Positions 25,988 through 33,404 of a stretch of 56,008 nt of DNA are shown here, piece by piece. Below the pieces are notes generated by a model that was given only the letters and a program-made list of their open reading frames with translations, ran no database searches and was not told the DNA's origin. Each line of letters starts with the position of its first letter. The stretch's first letter is position 1. Origin of the DNA: an uncultured Lachnospiraceae bacterium (GTDB lineage: Bacteria; Bacillota; Clostridia; Lachnospirales; Lachnospiraceae); contig CANQTL010000020.1 in NCBI GenBank assembly GCA_947626775.1, positions 1 through 56,008 of the forward strand. The letters are read 5' to 3'. Position numbers and translations under genes: made by a program.

Positions 25988-26893
25988 CTACTCCACACTC
26001 TCGTAATACTTCATGACCTCCTCACGGCTGCAGCCAGCGTACTCTTCGTTGCTGATGACAGCAGCATACACCGCCTCAAAGTCAGGCAGGAGCTGTCTCA
26101 GCGACCGCACAAGCGCGGCAAGGCCTTCTTCTCTTCCCGCCATATATTTTTCTTCAAGCTCCGCCCTATGATCCGCCTGATCCGCATAGTACGACATGTA
26201 TTCCACCATCAGTCTTGGGTCTTTCTTTGCTGTCTCCACCGCTGCATCCACCTTTCTCGTATACTCATCCGTCACCGTTCCTTCCGCCAGATACTTCAGA
26301 AAGTTCTCCAGCTCCGGTGTAACGTCATCCAGCTCCGAATCAGGGTTCAGGAAAATCTTCACCGTCCCATCGCCAAGCGTAAGCTCCGTATCTTCCCTGC
26401 ACCGATTCTCAAAGGTATAGATGTGTCTGCCCTTGTGAAAGATATCCTCCATACAGATAAAGATCACAAAACTTTGATTAAGCGTTCGATAATCTTCACC
26501 TCGTCCGAGCAGATTCACATCAATCAGATTCTGGTAGTACCGGCTCCTCTGCGGCAGGTTCGCCGCGTGTGCTGCCTGCATCTCCACGCTATAGACGGTT
26601 GCTTTCTCATCTTTCACATAGATATCCAGACGGATGCCTTTGGCGTCACTCTTAACTTCGATGGTTTTCTCGCCCTCCGGGTACTCGATGCGCTCAATCT
26701 CTACATCCAGGATGATCTCCAAGAGCTGTCTGCACAGCTCCTTATCCTGCATCACCTTATAAAAAATGAATCTGTCTGCGAGGGTCAGTTCCCTGAATGC
26801 TTTTGGCACTGCCTGATCCTTGCTTCCCTGTCCGTCTTTATTATATGACGCGCCAAGAGTGTTTACAATGGTTTTTCGTCTCTTTTGTATCAA
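25988..26893 (-). CDS. PD-(D/E)XK nuclease-family transposase, Rpn type (B)
   Basis: About 301 residues of the Rpn-like PD-(D/E)XK nuclease family (PF12784 type): TLADRFIFYKVMQDKELC, KGIRLDIYVKDEKATVYSVE with the D...E-x-Q/K core, MQAAHAANLPQRSRYYQNLI, and an acidic C-terminus. It opens with a TTG behind GGGGAGGAAAGA, which could work by re-initiation after the short leader frame. Comparison with cassette A shows that the original N-terminus lies in the leader frame upstream and is now out of frame because of a net 71-base insertion. It may be weakly expressed or on the way to becoming a pseudogene. Confidence 0.75.
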   Translation of the reverse strand: MIQKRRKTIVNTLGASYNKDGQGSKDQAVPKAFRELTLADRFIFYKVMQDKELCRQLLEIILDVEIERIEYPEGEKTIEVKSDAKGIRLDIYVKDEKATVYSVEMQAAHAANLPQRSRYYQNLIDVNLLGRGEDYRTLNQSFVIFICMEDIFHKGRHIYTFENRCREDTELTLGDGTVKIFLNPDSELDDVTPELENFLKYLAEGTVTDEYTRKVDAAVETAKKDPRLMVEYMSYYADQADHRAELEEKYMAGREEGLAALVRSLRQLLPDFEAVYAAVISNEEYAGCSREEVMKYYESVE

Positions 26894-27072
26894 TCTTTCC
26901 TCCCCTTCCGCATGGGAAAGTCGAAATACCGATTGACCAAACGGAGCTGCCGTACTATCCGTTCTCTGAAAAACAGGCTAATGCCATATCGTATACGCTT
27001 GTCCCAGGCTCTGCTGTACTGTTGTCTGTTTCTTTCGTTGGGATACTTACTCTGAAAACGAGAGTTATCCAT
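26890..27072 (-). pseudogene. Displaced N-terminal leader frame of Rpn gene B
   Basis: A 60-codon frame starting SRFQSKYPNERNRQQY, closely matching the first residues of the Rpn protein in cassette A. After RAWDK the two diverge: about 71 extra bases here shift the frame, and the matching LSHAEGEE segment continues in another frame. The stop overlaps the TTG of the nuclease frame, so translational coupling is possible. Confidence 0.65.
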
Positions 27073-27087
27073 GTGCCAAAAGATTTC

Positions 27088-27144
27088 CGGCAGCCAGATC
27101 GCTGCCGATAGCTACACTATAACAGATGCGCTTAGAAATTACAA
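27088..27144 (-). promoter_or_regulatory. Promoter and leader hairpin of Rpn cassette B
   Basis: Minus-strand TTGTAA (27139-27144), 17 bases, TATAGT (27116-27121), then a CGGCAGC/GCTGCCG hairpin (27088-27107) before the leader ATG at 27072. It matches cassette A base for base in the -10 and the stem. Confidence 0.68.
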
Positions 27145-27408
27145 GCTATTTTTCGCCTGCCGCTTTTCATTTTTCATAACAGATCTTGTCAGAAATTCGC
27201 ACAGTTTCAATATTCTGTCTCTTCCTGATATAAAATATGAAATTGTCAAGGTGCCGCGCTGTGCTTCTTTCCCCACATCGCCTTCCAAACTATTATATAA
27301 TAAAATATATACACTTTATTTATATATCTTGGGTCATTATATCACAAGTATTTGCCATATTTCAATACATCAATCCACAAATCCACATAGCCGCGCAAAA
27401 ACTGTGCG
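27145..27408. other. Gene-free stretch
   Basis: Together with 27073-27144 this gives 336 bases without a gene. The first part holds the outer end and inverted repeat of cassette B (27223-27252). The rest, 27253-27408, is AT-rich and shows no convincing gene, RNA or promoter. Confidence 0.6.
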
Positions 27409-28137
27409 CTAATCTGCATACATTTCCGGCTCGTTCAGGAACAGATCCGTGATCCCCTTCGCCTCCAAAGCGCTTAGATCCAGCTTTGTTCCCGTCGGCT
27501 TCTCAGGATACAGATGTCCGGAGAGCCATGCTCTCACCGTATAGCCGCGCAGCCGCTCCGGCGGCAAATCAATTCCCTGCCAGTACGGATGCAGAACATT
27601 CGCGCCGCAGCCGCCCTGCAATTTAAAGAGGCAATCCGAAACTTTGGTATCCAGAATGCCGATCTCCGTCTCCGGGTCCAATTCTCTCACTTTCTCCAGG
27701 GAGAGCGCGCTGAAAGAGGAATATACCACCTGATTCTGCAATCCTCTTGTATGAATCAGGTCTATAATCTGTCTCTCCATGCCTTCATATGGATATACGC
27801 TGTTCTTCAATTCGATGTTCAGCCTCATCCCCGACCGCATCGCAGGCTCTATCAGATCCAGAACCTCCTCTATGGTCGGAATCTGCTGGACGGGATTTTC
27901 GTCGGCATAGATGTGCAGTCTCTTCAGTTCCGCCAGCGTGTAATCTCTGACATAACCGAGGCCCTCCGTGGTGCGGTCCACCCGTTCATCGTGAATCACT
28001 ACCATATGTCCGTCTCTGGTCAGCTGGATATCCAGCTCAATACCAGCCAGTCCCCTGACATTGATTGCCTTTTCAAAAGACAGCAGCGTGTTCTCCGGAT
28101 ATCTCTGACTGCAGCCCCTGTGCGCCCATATATTCAT
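27409..28137 (-). CDS. Glycerophosphodiester phosphodiesterase (GDPD family)
   Basis: About 242 residues. IWAHRGCSQRYPENTLLSF at the N-terminus carries the HR and EN residues of the GDPD active site, ELDIQLTRDGHMVVIHDE supplies the E-x-D metal site and the catalytic His, and LNIELKNSVYPYEG and VRAWLSG complete the TIM-barrel. It cleaves glycerophosphodiesters to an alcohol and glycerol phosphate; no signal peptide is seen, so it probably works in the cytoplasm. It is much richer in GC than the FkbM gene beside it. The ATG at 28137 is preferred over a GTG twelve bases earlier, which is too near the AGAGG. Confidence 0.9.
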   Translation of the reverse strand: MNIWAHRGCSQRYPENTLLSFEKAINVRGLAGIELDIQLTRDGHMVVIHDERVDRTTEGLGYVRDYTLAELKRLHIYADENPVQQIPTIEEVLDLIEPAMRSGMRLNIELKNSVYPYEGMERQIIDLIHTRGLQNQVVYSSFSALSLEKVRELDPETEIGILDTKVSDCLFKLQGGCGANVLHPYWQGIDLPPERLRGYTVRAWLSGHLYPEKPTGTKLDLSALEAKGITDLFLNEPEMYAD

Positions 28138-28214
28138 AAATTTATTCACAACCTCTTTTCACAATTATTTTCTATTACAATAGAATTTTATGTTTATTCA
28201 CCCAGCTATGTTTT

Positions 28215-29282
28215 CTAGTATGGCAAGGCATATAAAACCGTTTCTCCATTATAGTTGCTATGATGCCTTAAATATAACCTATACTCTGGAACTAATTCTT
28301 TGATATAACAAGGAATTTCCAAAATATCTTCCGGTTTATGATATACGCAGATTGCCAATTTGGGAATATATTTCCTGATAATTTCCTGCGCACCCTTTAG
28401 CGCTTCAAGTTCTGCTCCTTCTATATCCATTTTAATAAAGGTGACTTTTTCTTTTACCACAGAGTCCAAACGTGTCGTCTCAATTTGTTCTAACCCTCCC
28501 CCATTTTCCACAATACGTGAACTTCCCGGTATTTTAGCATCGAAAGTAAGTTTCGTATCGGCGCTATAGAGTCCTTTATTAAACAGCTTTATATCCCACT
28601 CCGGATACTGATCTCTGATCCTGACACAGTTTTGATATGGAATTTTATCCGGTTCAAAAGCAAAAATCTTAAAATCTTTCACATGGTTTTTGCCACATTC
28701 CTTTGCAAATCGAATACTGTTCTGCAGATCATACACTCCAGCATCGACAAAACATTCCTTTTCCTCATATTTAATTAAATCAACAAAATATTGGTCAGGA
28801 TCATACAAAGCAACTATATAATCCCTGTAATAGCATATATGATCCGGATTCATACCTTGTGAAACAGCCTGATCAGCGCAATATTTCGCTATCTCCCCAT
28901 CCCACATTGAAATGATAAGGCACCCTATCTTTTGAAAATTTACAGTGCCTGGCAAAAATGTTGGATTTCCAAAAACCGCTTTCTTATTGGCGTCGCTATC
29001 AATAATTCCCTGTATTTTAATCCCCGCCTTTGTCAATCTCCACACAAGGTCTTTTCCGAACCAGCCGCCTCCCCAAACCCATACAGCATCTTCACCTTTG
29101 GCTTTATCAATAATACCATCTTTTAAATTATTGTATTGACTGGCATTTTTAAATCCCGGCATATACTTATCCGTAATCTCACTAAATACGCTCATATTAC
29201 CGGTCTTATTAAATTCCAGCCTTTTTTGAAAAATAAATCTGGATTCCTCATCTTCCAGCCAGGATAACACCTTATTTTCCAT
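28215..29282 (-). CDS. Rossmann-like module fused to FkbM-family methyltransferase (third)
   Basis: 355 residues. The N-terminal third has the module (AVWVWGGGWFGKDLVWRL, IQGIIDSDANKK, ICYYRDYIVALY). The C-terminal part is FkbM-like: CFVDAGVYDLQNSIRFA as an altered SAM loop and VTFIKMDIEGAELEALKGA as hallmark, ending YRLYLRHHSNYNGETVLYALPY. The order and even the final residues resemble the second FkbM protein (21773-22807), so the two are likely paralogues. Unlike the other two FkbM genes it has no long G run; a broken GGGGGAGGG occurs instead before LEQIETT. Probably a sugar O-methyltransferase. Confidence 0.85.
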   Translation of the reverse strand: MENKVLSWLEDEESRFIFQKRLEFNKTGNMSVFSEITDKYMPGFKNASQYNNLKDGIIDKAKGEDAVWVWGGGWFGKDLVWRLTKAGIKIQGIIDSDANKKAVFGNPTFLPGTVNFQKIGCLIISMWDGEIAKYCADQAVSQGMNPDHICYYRDYIVALYDPDQYFVDLIKYEEKECFVDAGVYDLQNSIRFAKECGKNHVKDFKIFAFEPDKIPYQNCVRIRDQYPEWDIKLFNKGLYSADTKLTFDAKIPGSSRIVENGGGLEQIETTRLDSVVKEKVTFIKMDIEGAELEALKGAQEIIRKYIPKLAICVYHKPEDILEIPCYIKELVPEYRLYLRHHSNYNGETVLYALPY

Positions 29283-29316
29283 GTCTTCTCTCTCTTTCTG
29301 CTTTCATATATAAATT

Positions 29317-30654
29317 TCAGCCTCTTTGACTTTCGCTCAAAAACTTTTCCATCACGCCCGCAAACGCCACCGACTCGCTTCGCGTAAGTTTGAATTCGCT
29401 CTTACTGCTCCCGTTGATCATGGACAGGAAGTCGCTGATCTCGTACCGAAGCCCTTCGTCCAGAAATCTGTCCGAATATTTTTCCACCTCTCCCGGATTC
29501 TCGTGATGCACCTCGAAGTAGGTCGTCTTCCACCAGGGCGGCTCCACGACGATATATCCTTTTGTCCCGGAGATCAGGAGTTTGCCTTCGGATTTCACGC
29601 CGAGTCCGCAAGTCGCCGTCGCCAGGCCGTTCGGATAGGTAAACGAAGCCTTGGTGAAGAGATCCAGCCCGTTCTCTCCCCGGATCGTATCAAAGCGGAC
29701 GTCCGTATAATCCTCTCCGAATATCTTCATAATCGGCAGCATACAGTAACTTCCAAGTTCCACAAAACTGCCTCCGTATTTTAAGTCTGTCAGCTCTCTG
29801 CTGTCCTCTTTTTCCAACTTGGTAAAGCAGGCCTCGATATTCCGAATACTGCCGATCATGCCGCTGCATGCGATTCCCATGAGCTGATTGAAACCCGGAC
29901 AGTATGCGGTCTTGATCCCTTCAAACAGAATTTTCTTTCTTTCTTTGGCCAGGCGGAACAGTTCGTCTGCCTGTTCTCCCTTCAGCGCCATCGGCTTCTC
30001 ACAGAGCACATGTTTATCATGCTGCAGGGCAGACTTGATATAGTCGTAGTGCGTCTCGTGCGGCGAGGCAATATAGACGGCGTCCACCGCGGCATAGAAA
30101 TCTTCGATGTCCGCATAGCAGTCAAGCCCCCATCTCTCGGCAAACCGGGCCGCGCTCTGCGCATGCGGATTATATACCGCCTGCGTATTGATACCGCTGA
30201 CCTGTCTGACCTCTGGCATGAACCGCTGCGCGATACGCCCAGTGCCGATGACGCCGATCCGCTGGATCTGCATATTCTGCGCGCGCAGCATCGTGCTGGA
30301 GATATTTTTCGTCCTGTCCAGATAGACCACTTTGCAGTAATCCTTCAGGAAGTCAAACTGTCCGACCCAGTCCGAACCGACGGTAAAGATATCGATCTGA
30401 TACTTCTTGATATCCCGAAATTTCTGTCCGGCTGTCTCCTCTATGATAATCTCGTCGGCAAAACCCGTTTTTCTGACATTCTCGATCCTGGTCATCAGAG
30501 AGTCCACCACATTGAGTTTGCCTCTGGTCTGATCATAACTCTCGGTCGTCACGCCCACGATCAGATAGTCGCCCAGCTCTTTCGCCCTCTGTAATAATCT
30601 GTAATGCCCTTCGTGAAACAGATCGAAGGTGCCGTATGTGATCACTCTTGTCAT
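29317..30654 (-). CDS. TagD-like cytidylyltransferase fused to Gfo/Idh/MocA oxidoreductase
   Basis: About 445 residues in two parts. Residues 1-130 are a glycerol-3-phosphate cytidylyltransferase-type domain: VITYGTFDLFHEGHYRLLQ with the HxGH-like site, then RTKNISSTMLRA with the RTxGISTT-like end. Residues ~132-445 are a Gfo/Idh/MocA oxidoreductase: RIGVIGTGRIAQRFMPEV, HVLCEKPMALKGEQAD with the EKP motif, and GGSFVELGSYCMLPIMK. The fusion may reduce or oxidise a sugar or alditol and load it onto CDP. The start at 30654 is placed at the ATG directly before TRVITYG; an upstream extension has no family match. GC content is high compared with the FkbM gene downstream. Confidence 0.85.
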   Translation of the reverse strand: MTRVITYGTFDLFHEGHYRLLQRAKELGDYLIVGVTTESYDQTRGKLNVVDSLMTRIENVRKTGFADEIIIEETAGQKFRDIKKYQIDIFTVGSDWVGQFDFLKDYCKVVYLDRTKNISSTMLRAQNMQIQRIGVIGTGRIAQRFMPEVRQVSGINTQAVYNPHAQSAARFAERWGLDCYADIEDFYAAVDAVYIASPHETHYDYIKSALQHDKHVLCEKPMALKGEQADELFRLAKERKKILFEGIKTAYCPGFNQLMGIACSGMIGSIRNIEACFTKLEKEDSRELTDLKYGGSFVELGSYCMLPIMKIFGEDYTDVRFDTIRGENGLDLFTKASFTYPNGLATATCGLGVKSEGKLLISGTKGYIVVEPPWWKTTYFEVHHENPGEVEKYSDRFLDEGLRYEISDFLSMINGSSKSEFKLTRSESVAFAGVMEKFLSESQRG

Positions 30655-30674
30655 AATCTCATTACCCGCATTTC

Positions 30675-33227
30675 CTATAACTTTCCGCTTATATATTGAT
30701 AGACTCTGTCTCCGCATGTGCCGTCATGATTCGCCACGATCTCCCGGTAAGCCGCCAGCTCGCGCTCGGCGTCAAAGGCTTCGCCGGCCAAGTTTCCCTC
30801 TAATAGATCCGACAGCGGATGAAACGCATCTTCCAGACAGGCATAGCGCAGATGGTCGGCGACTTCGGTAAATCCATGCGTGTGCCGCAGCAGCTCTTCC
30901 CGATCGAAATCAACCGTAACCTCCCGCCATTCCCCGCTTTTCCGTTCCATCCGGTACAGTCTGCGGTCTATATTGGAGAACAGGAAATAATCTCCGAGCT
31001 CTCCGCCTCCATTGTCCCTGCCCGTCCAGACAAAGGACGCCCCCGCCGTAACGCCGTAATATCCGTTCGGTGGCTTCTCAGGCAGTGTAATCGGCAGTTT
31101 CCACTCTTCCGCCTCGCCGGTATCGATGCACAGGCGGACGCTTTTATTTCCCCAGTAGGGCGGCAGATACATCTCATCGCCGCAGAAGGCCGGCGTGCCG
31201 AAGGGATACCGCTCGCAGGGCTCTTCTTTCACGGGATCCACACAGGCCATCCCGTCTATGGCGATCTCATACTCCCGCAGGGTCCCGGAATGCGGATCCC
31301 ATCTGCCGATGGTATATCCCTCGTCAGGAATCAGCCAGAATTCTCCGTGATGCAGAAGCAGCGAACAGCAGCCGCGCAGTTTCTCTGCGCCGGTCTGAAG
31401 CACGTCCATCCGGCCGGTCTCCGCTTCGATCCTCAGGATCCTGTCGGCGTCCGGAGACGCTATATACAGGCAGCCGTCGTACACGCAGTATCCGCCGAAT
31501 CTCCATCCCTGCTCCGTCTCCACGCCAGGGATATCCAGATGTTCCCTTAGATACACGATCCGTCCTTTTTCCGTGTCATAGCGGACGAACGCCGGATAAT
31601 CGCAGGGAATCAGAAAAAGATATCTGCCGCAGGCGATCCCGCCTCTGAACGACCACTTGCATTCTTCATGCCGCTCCAGAGCGATCACCTTCTGTATACC
31701 GCCGTCCGCCGCAAGAAGAATCTTCTGCGCGCATGACGGGCACACATAAGCCTTGTCCCCTATGGACACAACGTGCGAGTAGCTGCCGTCGCTGGCTCTC
31801 GCCGGCAGATCGCAGTAATATCTGTACCGAAAATCATCCTCAGGCGCACAGTACAGCCTGTTCCCCTGTGTGACCCTCCATCTTCGATCGCCGTACATGG
31901 GATGCGGGACGCCCCCGACGATTTCCCCCCTCCAGTCATCCTGTTCCGGCTTGCTGTCGATCCGGTTATTCAGGATATACACCGGCTTTCCCGCCACGCC
32001 GAACAGCGACGTCACGGAAGTGCCCGCATCTCCGACGTAGACGTCGCACTGTGCGATCGTCGTCTCGATTTCCGGCGTATCGTCATAGATACCGATCTGC
32101 GCCGAGAAGAAATACTGTTTGAATTTCTCGTAAATCGGCTTATACGCCGGGCGCATCGAATCAAACGTAGATTCCAACAGCGGATGCGGGCGCCACAGAA
32201 GACAGGCGTTCGGATACTCCGCAAAACACTGGAATATATAGCCCATTTTTCTCAGAAACTGTTCCGTATCGGCGAGCATGCCGCTGATGCTGGTATTGTA
32301 GAAATATACCTTTTTCTTTGTGCCATCCGCCAGATACATTTTCTCTCTCCACGCCTCTGGCAGTTCCGGCGGATTTTTGCACAGCCTGATTACCTTGTCA
32401 AACTTCGGCGAACCAAACGGCAGAAATTTCTTCTTAGGCAGTCCCGGATCAAAGAAGCGGATATACGATTCCGCCTGCACCACAAGATAATCGGCATAGT
32501 AATACGCCAGACCGTATCCCTGCCCTTCCATCATTCCGCCCGCGGTACAATAATAAGGTATATACACCAGCATGTCTGTAAACTGCCGCAGATTCTTGGA
32601 ATAAAAGAAGGGGTGCACGCTCGTCACGTTATTAAACTGATCATACGGATTATGAAAGAAAATCATATCCGGGCGGCGTTCCTCAAAATCATACTCCTGG
32701 TAATTGACCACCGGCACATAGGCCGGATAACGGTCCCCCTCATAGTGCGCCGCCCCGAAACTGCCATCCGGGTTCTTGTCATAATACGGTATCGGGATCA
32801 CATAAGCGTCGCAGTTCGGATCCTGGTCCGCAGCCATCCAGACGCTCTCCAGCGAATCCCACATACTTACCTTATAAGGAAGAAAGACCGCTTCCCGCCT
32901 CTCCGGAAAATGTTTGACGGCGTTCTCCGCCTTGATCAGGCTGTTCTCCAGGATTTTATACGCCTTCTGCCCGGCGATCGCCTGCTCCTGCGTGCTGACC
33001 TGATACACGCCCTCGCAGTACTGTTCCAGACAGGTCACGGCGTCCGTTCCCTCTCCCTCTATGCGTTCTATGGCTTCGCCCACCTGGATAGCCGCCTCCT
33101 GACAGTCCGCCAGGGCTGTCCGAACGGCCTCATATCCGGCGCCGCCCAGCTTGTCCCGTATCTGCCCGTGCAGCGCGTGCAGGCTTTGAAACACGTCTAA
33201 TATTTGTCTTTTTTGAAATCTACGCAT
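30675..33227 (-). CDS. CDP-glycerol-transferase-like GT-B protein with beta-propeller-like C-terminus
   Basis: About 850 residues. Residues ~110-430 resemble the CDP-glycerol glycerophosphotransferase family: PDMIFFHNPYDQFNN, YIPYYCTAGGMMEGQGY, PFGSPKFDKV, LLWRPHPLLEST near residue 330 and YVGDAGTSVTSLFGVAGKPV near residue 410. Residues ~480-780 hold repeated short sheets with aromatic ends (GGIACGRYLFLIPCDYPAFV, WRFGGYCVYDGCLYI, GEFWLIPDEGYTIGRWD), typical of a beta-propeller. The N-terminal ~100 residues are helical. The start at 33227 follows AAAAGG. It is the first gene of the long minus-strand unit, opposite carB. A two-domain protein of this kind is unusual; the propeller may bind the glycan or a partner. 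Confidence 0.75.
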   Translation of the reverse strand: MRRFQKRQILDVFQSLHALHGQIRDKLGGAGYEAVRTALADCQEAAIQVGEAIERIEGEGTDAVTCLEQYCEGVYQVSTQEQAIAGQKAYKILENSLIKAENAVKHFPERREAVFLPYKVSMWDSLESVWMAADQDPNCDAYVIPIPYYDKNPDGSFGAAHYEGDRYPAYVPVVNYQEYDFEERRPDMIFFHNPYDQFNNVTSVHPFFYSKNLRQFTDMLVYIPYYCTAGGMMEGQGYGLAYYYADYLVVQAESYIRFFDPGLPKKKFLPFGSPKFDKVIRLCKNPPELPEAWREKMYLADGTKKKVYFYNTSISGMLADTEQFLRKMGYIFQCFAEYPNACLLWRPHPLLESTFDSMRPAYKPIYEKFKQYFFSAQIGIYDDTPEIETTIAQCDVYVGDAGTSVTSLFGVAGKPVYILNNRIDSKPEQDDWRGEIVGGVPHPMYGDRRWRVTQGNRLYCAPEDDFRYRYYCDLPARASDGSYSHVVSIGDKAYVCPSCAQKILLAADGGIQKVIALERHEECKWSFRGGIACGRYLFLIPCDYPAFVRYDTEKGRIVYLREHLDIPGVETEQGWRFGGYCVYDGCLYIASPDADRILRIEAETGRMDVLQTGAEKLRGCCSLLLHHGEFWLIPDEGYTIGRWDPHSGTLREYEIAIDGMACVDPVKEEPCERYPFGTPAFCGDEMYLPPYWGNKSVRLCIDTGEAEEWKLPITLPEKPPNGYYGVTAGASFVWTGRDNGGGELGDYFLFSNIDRRLYRMERKSGEWREVTVDFDREELLRHTHGFTEVADHLRYACLEDAFHPLSDLLEGNLAGEAFDAERELAAYREIVANHDGTCGDRVYQYISGKL

Positions 33228-33249
33228 ACCGACACACCTTTTGCATTTG

Positions 33250-33258
33250 ATTATAGCA
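33250..33258 (-). promoter_or_regulatory. Possible extended -10 promoter of the glycan unit
   Basis: Minus-strand TGCTATAAT (extended -10). No good -35 is seen upstream. Transcription would start about 16 bases before the ATG at 33227, so the leader would be short. Confidence 0.45.
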
Positions 33259-33304
33259 CAAACCATAAAATCCCGCCACCCCTTATATCCGGCGGATTTT
33301 TGGC

Positions 33305-33332
33305 TTGTGATTTTCCGTATTTCCTATATAAT
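33305..33332 (+). promoter_or_regulatory. Promoter of carB
   Basis: TTGTGA, 16 bases, TATAAT on the plus strand, giving a leader of about 65 bases before the ATG at 33405. No long attenuator or PyrR-type hairpin pair is apparent in so short a leader. Confidence 0.6.
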
Positions 33333-33404
33333 GATAGACAGGAGTGATCGGCTTTTCTGCCCTGATGCAGAAATCCATACAGATTCAGACCCAGGAGGAA
33401 ACAA

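Larger units (their letters stand above)
25835..27252 (-). mobile_element. Rpn cassette B with inverted end repeats
   Basis: About 1.4 kb. The ends match cassette A: left hairpin 25835-25877, left inverted repeat 25853-25874, right inverted repeat 27223-27244 (20 of 22 bases match the left one when inverted). Promoter, leader hairpin and leader peptide are also shared with A, but the nuclease body between them belongs to a different subgroup. It lies between the TagF-like gene and the GDPD gene. Mobility is inferred from the shared ends. Confidence 0.6.

Noticed and set aside
25760..26848. Plus-strand open frame of 362 codons across Rpn cassette B
   Set aside because: It is the antisense of the Rpn nuclease with no recognisable domain and crosses the cassette end.
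31773..33200. Long plus-strand open frame of 475 codons opposite the CDP-glycerol-transferase-like gene
   Set aside because: Its translation has no domain sense and is rich in Arg, His and Ile as expected from the antisense of a GC-rich gene; the minus-strand frame has clear family motifs.
33333..33404. Pyrimidine attenuator or PyrR-binding leader before carB
   Set aside because: The leader is too short for two alternative hairpins, and no PyrR-like conserved motif is visible.
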